A model generated the notes under the pieces. It ran no database searches. It saw nothing but the letters and a program-made list of their open reading frames with translations, and had not been told where the DNA came from. This document shows positions 51,415 to 58,455 of a stretch of DNA of 58,455 nucleotides, piece by piece. The stretch comes from an uncultured Spirochaetales bacterium (GTDB lineage: Bacteria > Spirochaetota > Spirochaetia > Sphaerochaetales > Sphaerochaetaceae). Both the position numbers and the translations under genes were made by a program. Position 1 is the stretch's first letter; the number at the start of each line of letters is the position of its first letter. Location: contig CALXRC010000012.1 in the NCBI GenBank assembly GCA_944390865.1, positions 1-58,455 on the forward strand, read 5' to 3'.

Positions 51415-51452
51415 AGAAAAAAACAAGCGGCATGGCTTAGCCACACCGCTTG
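51415..51452 (-). terminator. PEP carboxykinase terminator
   Basis: Hairpin CAAGCGG...CCGCTTG (51424-51452) with inner TGGC/GCCA, then, on the minus strand, TTTTTTTC. It ends the pckG transcript. The bases from 51280 to 51414 hold no gene. Confidence 0.85.
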
Positions 51453-51473
51453 CTTGCTGCAGAACCAAAAATG

Positions 51474-53294
51474 TCAGTTCTTTGCTGCCTTGAGGTTTGC
51501 CTCAAGTGTATCAAGCATATCTGCAAGTTCCTTCGGGAGGTGCTTGCCGAACTTCGGATAGTGATTTGTCCTGATATCCTCGACTTCCTTGAGCCAGCCG
51601 TCAACATCAACAGTAAGAAGCTGCTTCATGTCTTCTTCGCTGACGCCTTCAGGTCTGTCAATTGCATCAACAGTCGGCATGATTCCGATTGGTGTGTCAA
51701 CTGTCTTTGCTGTGCCTTCGCAGCACTCGAAGATCCACTTCAGGACACGGCTGTTGTCGCCATAGCCCGGCCAGAGCCACTTGCCGTCAGCTGTCTTTCT
51801 GAACCAGTTGACATAGAAGATCTTCGGAAGCTTCTCAGGATCTCCGGCTGCGCCGACTTCGATCCAGTGCTTGAAGTAGTCACCCATGTTGTATCCGCAG
51901 AACGGAAGCATTGCAAACGGGTCACGGCGGATTGTGCCGGCCTTGACATCAAGAGTTGCTGCTGTGACTTCTGATCCGACGATTGAACCGAGGAAGACAC
52001 CATGGTTCCAGTTCCTTGCCATGTGGACAAGAGGAATTGTTGAAGGTCTTCTGCCGCCGAACAGGATTGCTGACACAGGAACACCCTGCGGATCTTCCCA
52101 TTCAGGTGCAATGCACGGGCACTGTGAAGCAGGAGCTGTGAATCTTGAATTCGGGTGAGCAGCAGGCTTGTCGCTCTTGCCCTGCTCCCAGACATTTCCT
52201 GTCCAGTCGATCAGCTTGCCAGGAGCATCGTAGCCGATGCCTTCCCACCAGACATCCTTGTCCTCTGTGAGTGCGACGTTTGTGAAGATTGTATTCTTGC
52301 TGGCTGCAACGAGTGCATTGTAATTGCTCTTTGCGCTTGTTCCAGGAGCAACGCCGAAGAAGCCGGCTTCAGGGTTGATGGCATACAGACGTCCGTCCTT
52401 GCCATACTTCATCCATGCGATGTCATCACCGACAGTATGGACTTCCCAGCCAGGAATTGTAGGAATAAGCATAGCCAGGTTTGTCTTGCCGCAGGCTGAC
52501 GGGAATGCAGCTGTGATGAACTTGCTCTTTCCTTCAGGGTTGGTAATCTTCAGGATGAGCATGTGCTCGGCGAGCCAGCCTTCGTCACGTGCAAGGACAG
52601 ATGCGATGCGCAGTGCAAGGCACTTCTTGCCAAGCAGGGCGTTTCCGCCGTAGCCGGAACCATATGACCAGATTTCCCTTGTCTCTGGGAACTGGGCGAT
52701 GTACTTGTGCTCCATTGGTGCGCACGGCCACTTGCCGCCGTCTGTCTCGCCTTCTGCAAGCGGCTTGCCTACTGAATGGAGACAAGGAACGAAATAGCCG
52801 TCCTCTCCCAGGAGGTCAAGAACCTTGACGCCAACACGTGTCATGATCATCATGTTGATGACAACATATGCACTGTCTGTGATCTCAACGCCGATCTTTG
52901 AGATCGGGGAGCCGAGCGGACCCATTGAGAACGGAATGACATACATTGTGCGTCCCTTCATACAGCCGGTATAAAGACCTGTGAGAGTCTTCTTGAGCTC
53001 AACAGGATCAATCCAGTTGTTTGTAGGACCGGCATCCTCTTCCTTTACAGAAGAAATGAAGGTTCTTTTCTCAACACGTGCAACATCAGAAGGATCTGAG
53101 TTGAAAAGAACACTGTGAGGCTTCTTCTCTTCATTAAGGCGGACACAAAGGCCTGCATCCACACAACTCTGAACCAGCTCATCATACTGTGCTGAAGAAC
53201 CATCTGCCACAACAATGTTGTCCGGTGTTGTGAGTGCAGCGATCTCGTTGACCCAGCTGACAAGCTTCTTGTGCTTAATGTCATTAATTGTCAT
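51474..53294 (-). CDS. pckG: Phosphoenolpyruvate carboxykinase (GTP)
   Basis: Interconverts oxaloacetate and PEP with GTP/GDP. The 606-residue protein has the nucleotide motif [15 protein letters not shown] including the reactive cysteine of GTP-type enzymes, [32 protein letters not shown] and WFRK. Start at 53294 has AAGGAG. In anaerobes it often works in the oxaloacetate-forming direction. With oadGAB (oxaloacetate to pyruvate) it links PEP and pyruvate pools; the pairing is inference. Confidence 0.97.
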   Translation of the reverse strand: MTINDIKHKKLVSWVNEIAALTTPDNIVVADGSSAQYDELVQSCVDAGLCVRLNEEKKPHSVLFNSDPSDVARVEKRTFISSVKEEDAGPTNNWIDPVELKKTLTGLYTGCMKGRTMYVIPFSMGPLGSPISKIGVEITDSAYVVINMMIMTRVGVKVLDLLGEDGYFVPCLHSVGKPLAEGETDGGKWPCAPMEHKYIAQFPETREIWSYGSGYGGNALLGKKCLALRIASVLARDEGWLAEHMLILKITNPEGKSKFITAAFPSACGKTNLAMLIPTIPGWEVHTVGDDIAWMKYGKDGRLYAINPEAGFFGVAPGTSAKSNYNALVAASKNTIFTNVALTEDKDVWWEGIGYDAPGKLIDWTGNVWEQGKSDKPAAHPNSRFTAPASQCPCIAPEWEDPQGVPVSAILFGGRRPSTIPLVHMARNWNHGVFLGSIVGSEVTAATLDVKAGTIRRDPFAMLPFCGYNMGDYFKHWIEVGAAGDPEKLPKIFYVNWFRKTADGKWLWPGYGDNSRVLKWIFECCEGTAKTVDTPIGIMPTVDAIDRPEGVSEEDMKQLLTVDVDGWLKEVEDIRTNHYPKFGKHLPKELADMLDTLEANLKAAKN

Positions 53295-53428
53295 CGATAT
53301 TCTCCTTATCCAGACTGAGGACAGAAGGAAATTCCTTCCTGTCCGAATCTATCTGCAACGATAATGTAATTAAGAGGCTTTGACAAGCGCAAAAGCTCTG
53401 CATGCCTGACCTGTATAATATTGCAAGC

Positions 53429-53962
53429 TCACATCATATGACCATGGTTTCTTGTGTAGATTCCTGCATACAGATCAGGCGGGACATCATCAGGAATGTC
53501 AAGAAAGAAATCACCAAGCTTTTTAAGCCTCTCGCGCAGTGTGGGCTTAACGGCATTCTGGCTTTCCTGCACTTCCTGAAGAATCTGCGCAACCAGTTTC
53601 TGAGTGCTCCTCAGCTCCTGCGTGACAGCAGAAAAGCGGTGAGCCAGATCCGTGATGATCTTCACACCTTCCTGAGGATAGCGGGAGAGGAAAGTCTCAA
53701 AATTGTCGCTCTTGATCTCAACAAGTACACTGTCCTCAAGCGCGACAGCCGTGCTGTTTCTTTTCTCATGCTCAAGCAGACCCATTTCGCCAAGGGAGGA
53801 ACCGGGGCTTGAGAGCACTGCAAGCGCAAACTGGTGCGGTGTGCCGTAATCAAGGTAAAGACAGACCTTTCCGCTTCTCAGGACGAACATTGTATCGCAT
53901 TCCTCGCCCTTGTGATAAAGGACACGACCTTTTTCCAGATGGATGATCTTGTTTTCACTCAT
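53429..53962 (-). CDS. Cyclic-nucleotide-binding protein without HTH
   Basis: About 177 residues. A cNMP-binding fold occupies the first 120 residues (GRVLYHKGEECDTMFVLRSGKVCLYL, GSSLGEMGLL and NSTAVALEDSVLVEI), followed by a helical tail with AVTQELRSTQKLVAQILQEVQ. The Crp-type DNA-binding domain is absent, so it is a sensor or adaptor rather than a regulator of DNA. The PGSSLGEMG loop resembles the phosphate-binding cassette. Start at 53962 follows GGGAGGA. It is divergent from the U32 gene, with start codons about 57 bases apart. Confidence 0.85.
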   Translation of the reverse strand: MSENKIIHLEKGRVLYHKGEECDTMFVLRSGKVCLYLDYGTPHQFALAVLSSPGSSLGEMGLLEHEKRNSTAVALEDSVLVEIKSDNFETFLSRYPQEGVKIITDLAHRFSAVTQELRSTQKLVAQILQEVQESQNAVKPTLRERLKKLGDFFLDIPDDVPPDLYAGIYTRNHGHMM

Positions 53963-54018
53963 AGAGAAATCCTCCCTGTTTTGTCTGATTTTACTATTCG
54001 TCTTCCAGAAATACAACA

Positions 54019-56070
54019 ATGAAGGCTATAATCCACCATGTGATTGAATTAGCCCTTCCCGCAGGAAATCTTGAAACAGCACTTACAGCATTCAGGAATG
54101 ATGCCGATGCTGTCTACTTTGGCATGAAGGAATTCTCAGCCCGGGCGTCAGCCGTCAATTTCAGCATTGAGGACCTGTCCAAGATCAAGCGCTATTGCCA
54201 GGACAGAGGCAAGAAGTTCTATGTGACAGTCAACACGCTTGTGGATGACAGCGAGCTTGAGGCTGCAGACAGGCTTCTCTCCATTCTTGACTTTTATTCA
54301 CCGGACGGTGTGATCATTCAGGATCTCGGTCTTGTGCGCCTGATCAGGACCAGCTACCCGTCTCTGCCGCTCCATGCCTCGACTCAGCTTGCGGTGCATA
54401 CCGTACAAGGAGTCCGGGAACTTCAGGATCTGGGCTTTGAGCGTGTCGTGCTGTCAAGAGAGCTCAGTCTGGATGAGATTGCCTCAATCCGTTCAGCCTG
54501 TCCGGACATCGAGCTGAAAGTGTTTATCCATGGAGCACTGTGCTTTGGTTTTTCCGGCCTGTGCATGGCAAGCAGGAACCTGGAGCTTGGCAGTGCCAAC
54601 AGAGGCAGCTGCAATCAGATATGCCGCACGTGGTTTACGGAGAAAACAAGCGGAAAGAACGGATACTTCTTCTCGCTTGAAGATCTTAATGCAGGGGACT
54701 ACCTGATCAGGCTTAACCAGATAGGCATCGACAGTGCCAAGATTGAAGGCAGGCTGAAGGGAGCGGAATATGTCGCGGCGCTGACAAAATACTACAAGAG
54801 CATACTCAGCGGCAGGCCTGACAGCAAAAGCAGAGATGCCGTCATGACGACTTTCTCCAGGGCCTCGGGCAGCGGCTACTTTGATTACAAAAAGGAAAGA
54901 GACAGCCTGCTTTCAGGCTATCCATCGCATCTTGGGCTTCAGGCCGGCATCATAACAGGCAGAACAGCAGACACAATCAGCGTGCACTGCAGCAGGGAAC
55001 TGCACCCGAGAGACGGCCTGCAGTATCTGAAGACAAATGCCCTGGGTCTGCCTGAGAGCGTGAAGTTTGCCTGCAGCATCCTTTCAAGAAAAGGTGATGA
55101 TTACATTCTCTCCCAGGCAGAAGATGATGACATAACAGGACATGAGCTTTACAAGATCTCCTCATCTGATCAGCATGAGAGGAAGCCAGGCGTAAATCTG
55201 CCACTGTACAGCAGACCTGTAAGCATTGCTGTCACGCTTGGATCTGACAGGCTATCAGCAAGTGCGCTTGGAAAGACAGTCAGCATCGCTCTCAGCATCT
55301 CCCAGGCAAGGAAGCCTGCCGATATCAGGGCACAGCTGGAAGAGATTTTCAGCCAGTCGGATACAGCCTCATACACTCTTGGTCAGCTTGAAATCATCAA
55401 TAAAACAGGTTTCCAGTCACCTTTTCTGCCTCTTTCATACCTGAAGGAGCTGCGACGGACACTGTATGCAGCAATTGAAGACATCAGGCCGGAGCCGGCA
55501 GGGATTGAAAAAAGAGAAAAGACAAGAGAAGGAATAAGGCTTCCTGACAGAAAGCTGCTTGAAAGGGACCTGCCCTGGTCCCTTGAACCAGTGTGCATTG
55601 ACGGAAGGAAATACATCACTCTCCCTCCTGTCACGTTTGAAGAGGAAAAACTGTTCAGGCAGGCGGAGGCGATTCTTGAAAAAGACAGCTCGATTATCGT
55701 AGGACTGAACAATATCGCGCAGGTGCGTTTTGCAAAACAGCACCCGCAGTATTCATACTTTGCAGATATCTATCTATATCAGTCAAATGCAGAAGCTGCA
55801 GCCTTGCTGGAAGACGAGCTTGGCCAGAGTTTTCTCGGCGGCTATCTCTGGCTTGAGAGGGACTCATATTCAGCTGCCTGGCCAGTGTCCCCATGCATCA
55901 CAGACTACACTCCGCCCTCCTTCATTTCACGCGCATGCTTCCGTCACGACGCAATGAACGAGTCCTGCAGAGGATGCAGGAGAAACTACGACTATTCAAT
56001 AAGCCAGAACAGAAGAGAATACACTGTCAAAGTGAGAGACTGCCTTACTGTCGTGCAGCTGAAAAAATAA
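54019..56070 (+). CDS. U32 peptidase-family protein
   Basis: 683 residues of the U32 family (YhbU/RlhA group), which includes enzymes that hydroxylate rRNA or tRNA using prephenate-derived cofactors, and collagenase-like proteins. Seen: ELALPAGNLETALTAF, ADAVYFGMKEFSAR, VFIHGALCFGFSGLCMAS, and NRGSCNQICR with cysteines typical of the family, followed by a C-terminal domain with CFRHDAMNESCRGCRR. Possible Fe-S cysteines near the C-terminus. No good ribosome-binding site at the ATG; a GTG at 54040 is an alternative. The true substrate is not certain. Confidence 0.88.
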   Translation: MKAIIHHVIELALPAGNLETALTAFRNDADAVYFGMKEFSARASAVNFSIEDLSKIKRYCQDRGKKFYVTVNTLVDDSELEAADRLLSILDFYSPDGVIIQDLGLVRLIRTSYPSLPLHASTQLAVHTVQGVRELQDLGFERVVLSRELSLDEIASIRSACPDIELKVFIHGALCFGFSGLCMASRNLELGSANRGSCNQICRTWFTEKTSGKNGYFFSLEDLNAGDYLIRLNQIGIDSAKIEGRLKGAEYVAALTKYYKSILSGRPDSKSRDAVMTTFSRASGSGYFDYKKERDSLLSGYPSHLGLQAGIITGRTADTISVHCSRELHPRDGLQYLKTNALGLPESVKFACSILSRKGDDYILSQAEDDDITGHELYKISSSDQHERKPGVNLPLYSRPVSIAVTLGSDRLSASALGKTVSIALSISQARKPADIRAQLEEIFSQSDTASYTLGQLEIINKTGFQSPFLPLSYLKELRRTLYAAIEDIRPEPAGIEKREKTREGIRLPDRKLLERDLPWSLEPVCIDGRKYITLPPVTFEEEKLFRQAEAILEKDSSIIVGLNNIAQVRFAKQHPQYSYFADIYLYQSNAEAAALLEDELGQSFLGGYLWLERDSYSAAWPVSPCITDYTPPSFISRACFRHDAMNESCRGCRRNYDYSISQNRREYTVKVRDCLTVVQLKK

Positions 56071-56093
56071 GGGAGGCTGAAGAGCCTCCCCGC
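56068..56093 (-). terminator. asd terminator
   Basis: GGGAGGCT/AGCCTCCC stem (56071-56090) followed on the minus strand by TTATTTTTTC. It lies between the convergent U32 and asd genes. Confidence 0.85.
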
Positions 56094-56097
56094 TTGC

Positions 56098-57114
56098 TCA
56101 GAGCATATATCTGGAAACAAAGGCTTCGGCATTCTGGATAGAACCGCCTGCCGCACCTTTAACGATATTGTTCACGAGCAGTACAAAACCGATCTTTCCA
56201 TTGTGCTTCTTGATTCTGCCTGTATAGACAACCATTCCTCGCGGGTTTCCCCAGAAAGCATATTTCGGCTGCGGGAATGTGGGCTCTGCCGAGTAGACGA
56301 CAGGCTGGGCCGGAGTGGACGGAAGCTCGCTGACTTCCTTGAAATCTGCCCACGCCCTGATCACATCCTCGACTTCAACATCCTCATCAAAGTCAAGCCA
56401 GACAGTCTCAAGATGCCCGAACATGACAGGGACTCTGACAGTATAGGCATAAACTTCCGGATTGATGGAAAGGATTTTCTTCACTTCCTTTTCAATCTTC
56501 TCTTCCTCTCCCTTGATGAAAGGAATGCAGTTGTCTGTGATATCGAAGGAAGAAAGGCCGGGATAGCCGGCACCGGACACACTCTGATAAGAGTTTATCG
56601 TGATGGTCCTGATTCCGAACTTCCTCAGCGGAGCAAGAGCCATTGCAAGTCCTGTCGTTACACAGTTAGCGTTTGTAACTACAAAACCTGTCTGAGGATA
56701 GCCCTGGCTTCTTATGAGATCAAGCTGCTCCACATTGGTCTCTGGAATCAGGATAGGAACATTTGATTCATATCGCATTGCTGCGGCATTGCTGAATACA
56801 TAAAAGCCTCTCGCCCTGAGCTGGGGCTCTGCTTCTGCGGCAACAGCGGCAGGCAGTGCAGAGAAGACTATCTCCACTCCGGCTTCCTGCATTGCATCAA
56901 AATCAAATTCCCTGACTTCAATGTCCTTGATGGCTTCAGGGATCTCAAAAGGCATGACCCAATGAACTGTTGATGCGTATTTTTGTCCTACCCTTGCGGC
57001 AGAAGCTGTACAATACGCGAGTTCAAACCACGGATGATCAGAAAGCATCCACATGAAAACCTGGCCTACTGCGCCAGTTGCACCCATTACGGCAACCTTG
57101 ATTTTCTTATCCAC
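56098..57114 (-). CDS. asd: Aspartate-semialdehyde dehydrogenase
   Basis: Second step of the aspartate pathway toward lysine, diaminopimelate, methionine and threonine. The 338-residue protein has the NADP motif MGATGAVGQVFM, the catalytic cysteine in NANCVTTGLAM and YQSVSGAGYPG, and NTRH-type residues are replaced by the form found in archaeal/fungal-type enzymes. It begins with GTG after AGGTAGGG. Stand-alone gene. Confidence 0.95.
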   Translation of the reverse strand: MDKKIKVAVMGATGAVGQVFMWMLSDHPWFELAYCTASAARVGQKYASTVHWVMPFEIPEAIKDIEVREFDFDAMQEAGVEIVFSALPAAVAAEAEPQLRARGFYVFSNAAAMRYESNVPILIPETNVEQLDLIRSQGYPQTGFVVTNANCVTTGLAMALAPLRKFGIRTITINSYQSVSGAGYPGLSSFDITDNCIPFIKGEEEKIEKEVKKILSINPEVYAYTVRVPVMFGHLETVWLDFDEDVEVEDVIRAWADFKEVSELPSTPAQPVVYSAEPTFPQPKYAFWGNPRGMVVYTGRIKKHNGKIGFVLLVNNIVKGAAGGSIQNAEAFVSRYML

Positions 57115-57369
57115 GGCAAAACCCTACCTTGAATGTATTGTATGCTAAAAGTAAGCGAAGGTTAAGGCAATAATTGCTTTTATGCAATAGTTCGTATGAA
57201 ACGGCCTTTCTGCAGGCGGAATCTTGTGATGAAACGAACGATGAAATATGGTACACCGCTTCTGCCCAGTAATGCGGACATTGAAGCTTGATGAACGCAG
57301 AATATGGTTCAGTCAGAGGCTTCAGACAGGCATGGCAGCCTGGTTTTTATTTGACGCTGCCAGAAAAAA

Positions 57370-57405
57370 AAGAAACTGTCATGGGACAAAAAAAGCCCAT
57401 GACAG
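57370..57405 (-). terminator. Terminator after the response regulator
   Basis: TGTCATGGG/CCCATGACA stem with a 10-base loop, followed on the minus strand by TTTCTTTTTTTTC. It ends the response-regulator transcript. The rest of 57,115-57,447 shows no gene. Confidence 0.8.
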
Positions 57406-57447
57406 ATTCTGGAACCTGATACAGCTTCTCAGAATGCCACGCTGATG

Positions 57448-57972
57448 CTAGGCGTAACAGAAAAACCGGTCAGCGCTTCGTAAAAAGAGCGTCAAAATCT
57501 TCCACTCAGAGACAGAAAGCGAAACTCTGACGCCGTCAATGGAAACATCATGAGCAGCAGAGTTCACAGCCATCCTGCTTTGACCGCACTGCCATACCGA
57601 AACCGCATTAGCTGCCCGGAAACGCCTTGCAAGTGCGTTGAGCCTCAAAGTCAGCTCCTTCAGTGAATATGGTTTTATCAGATAATCATCACAGCCAGAG
57701 GAAAAGCTCAGAATCAGGCTGCTTTCGCTTGAGTCATCACTTGTAATGATAACCGAAAAGATATAATGCGATTTTATATCCCTAATACGGAATAAAGTTT
57801 CCTTATCAGGAAAAGAAAGATCAGCAACAAGAACATCAGGGACAGAGTTATCCACAGCCGACCCCAGTTCTGCTAACGAAGAGAAACCGACAGCCTTATC
57901 TCCATTGAGGAAAAGATACTGAATCATTCTTTCCTGCCATGACTTATTTTTTTCTGCAATGTAGACCAACAT
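57448..57972 (-). CDS. Response regulator, truncated C-terminal domain
   Basis: 174 residues. The receiver domain (about 1-115) has the phosphoacceptor aspartate in VLVADLSF and the lysine in YLIKPYS. The start of an OmpR/PhoB-type winged helix follows (VSIDGVRVSLSVSEWKILTLFL) and stops after about 40 residues, short of the recognition helix. Full proteins have about 230 residues, so this is either truncated or a natural short form. No histidine kinase gene is adjacent. The upstream gap (57,973-58,180) holds nothing I can support. Confidence 0.75.
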   Translation of the reverse strand: MLVYIAEKNKSWQERMIQYLFLNGDKAVGFSSLAELGSAVDNSVPDVLVADLSFPDKETLFRIRDIKSHYIFSVIITSDDSSESSLILSFSSGCDDYLIKPYSLKELTLRLNALARRFRAANAVSVWQCGQSRMAVNSAAHDVSIDGVRVSLSVSEWKILTLFLRSADRFFCYA

Positions 57973-58179
57973 ATTATCAAAGAAAACAAATCAGATACCA
58001 CTGTCAACGAAGGATGAGCATTACTCATTCTTATTCATGCGAACTGAAGTCAAGTACAGACAAATTCAGAAAACAGAACAAAAGTTTCATATTCCAACTG
58101 AGCTTTTCTGTTTTCAGTTCATTCTTTTTCAGATTTCTTTCATTCACTGACAGCCGTTAATTATCTTCTTCATAGCCTA

Positions 58180-58208
58180 TTGATTTTTTCTGGCCTTTAG
58201 TCTATCTT
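58180..58208 (+). promoter_or_regulatory. tRNA-Ala promoter
   Basis: TTGATT (58180-58185), 17 bases, TATCTT (58203-58208), placed 18 bases before the tRNA. Confidence 0.5.
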
Positions 58209-58226
58209 AGCCAAGTAATCTGTTTT

Positions 58227-58300
58227 GGGGCTGTAGCTCACCTGGCTAGAGCGATTGAATGGCATTCAATAGGTAGTCGGTTCGATCCCGATCAGCTCCA
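58227..58300 (+). tRNA. tRNA-Ala (GGC)
   Basis: Cloverleaf of 74 bases: acceptor stem GGGGCTG with CAGCTCC (one G-U), anticodon loop ATGGCAT with anticodon GGC, T-arm GGTTCGATCCC, discriminator A. Matches alanine tRNA. Confidence 0.95.
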
Positions 58301-58303
58301 CTC

Positions 58304-58341
58304 AAAACAACTCCCTCAAAGTCAGGGAGTTGTTCCTTTTA
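58304..58341 (+). terminator. tRNA-Ala terminator
   Basis: AACAACTCCCT/AGGGAGTTGTT stem followed by CCTTTTAC. The remaining bases to the window end hold a short direct repeat (CGTCAGTAAT at 58355 and 58368) but no gene. Confidence 0.85.
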
Positions 58342-58455
58342 CAAGGCAGAATCCCGTCAGTAATTCGCGTCAGTAATCCTGATATCACCTGATGTTTAAT
58401 GGCACTTCCGATTCAATCCGGTAGTAGTCCAACGACACACAAACGCCCATTATTC

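Noticed and set aside
58355..58377. Attachment site next to tRNA-Ala
   Set aside because: Two CGTCAGTAAT words occur near the window end, but there is no integrase or repeat of the tRNA 3' end in view.

Overview
The window looks like chromosome from an anaerobic, probably gut-associated bacterium. A spirochaete, perhaps near Sphaerochaetaceae, fits best. The clues are a DUF3798-type ABC uptake operon with a DUF6672-like membrane protein, a GTP-type PEP carboxykinase, a sodium-pumping oxaloacetate decarboxylase, an EpmA-like/EF-P pair and a one-chain xanthine dehydrogenase of the selenium-dependent type. There is no rRNA or other decisive marker, so this placement is inference from gene content.

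Region 1 (about 1-10,960) is an AT-rich accessory island. From left to right it holds a truncated ISL3 transposase; an AT-rich control region with a 19-bp direct repeat; a tight four-gene plus-strand operon (83-aa protein, GHKL/MutL-type ATPase, unknown 293-aa protein, DUF6339-like protein); a deleted group II intron; a convergent XRE regulator and C5 DNA methyltransferase pair; a decayed IS21 element; a Vsr endonuclease; a PIN-domain protein; a HigBA-type toxin-antitoxin pair; and a DUF2800 phage scrap. I read this as a defence island. The GHKL operon next to a C5 methyltransferase and Vsr is the best candidate for a poorly described system. It resembles the known association of MutL/MORC-like ATPases with restriction-modification genes and the Mza (MutL-Z1-DUF-AIPR) systems, but no Z1, AIPR or helicase gene is visible.

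Region 2 (11,121-27,085) is a long, mostly minus-strand housekeeping run with very short gaps or overlaps. In transcription order: mnmE, mnmG, rsmG, ftsK, a class IV aminotransferase, a DEAD-box helicase, an ABC exporter, plsC, an ECF transporter (double ATPase, EcfT, S component) and guaA, closed by a strong terminator.

Region 3 (27,172-44,400) carries epmA-like and efp, tRNA-Met, a YitT protein, the oadGAB sodium pump (OadA has three biotinyl domains), a DUF2974 lipase-like protein, an alpha/beta hydrolase, dCMP deaminase, a ZnuABC-like metal transporter whose ATPase is fused to DUF1893, xanthine dehydrogenase, an RNase D-like exonuclease, a DUF2238-like membrane protein, thioredoxin and a candidate small RNA.

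Region 4 (44,403-58,455) carries a small tail-anchored protein, a WYL regulator, the ABC uptake operon, PEP carboxykinase, a cyclic-nucleotide-binding protein without an HTH domain, a U32 peptidase-family protein, aspartate-semialdehyde dehydrogenase, a truncated response regulator and tRNA-Ala. PEP carboxykinase and oxaloacetate decarboxylase both act on oxaloacetate, suggesting a fermentative metabolism that interconverts PEP, oxaloacetate and pyruvate and gains a sodium gradient.
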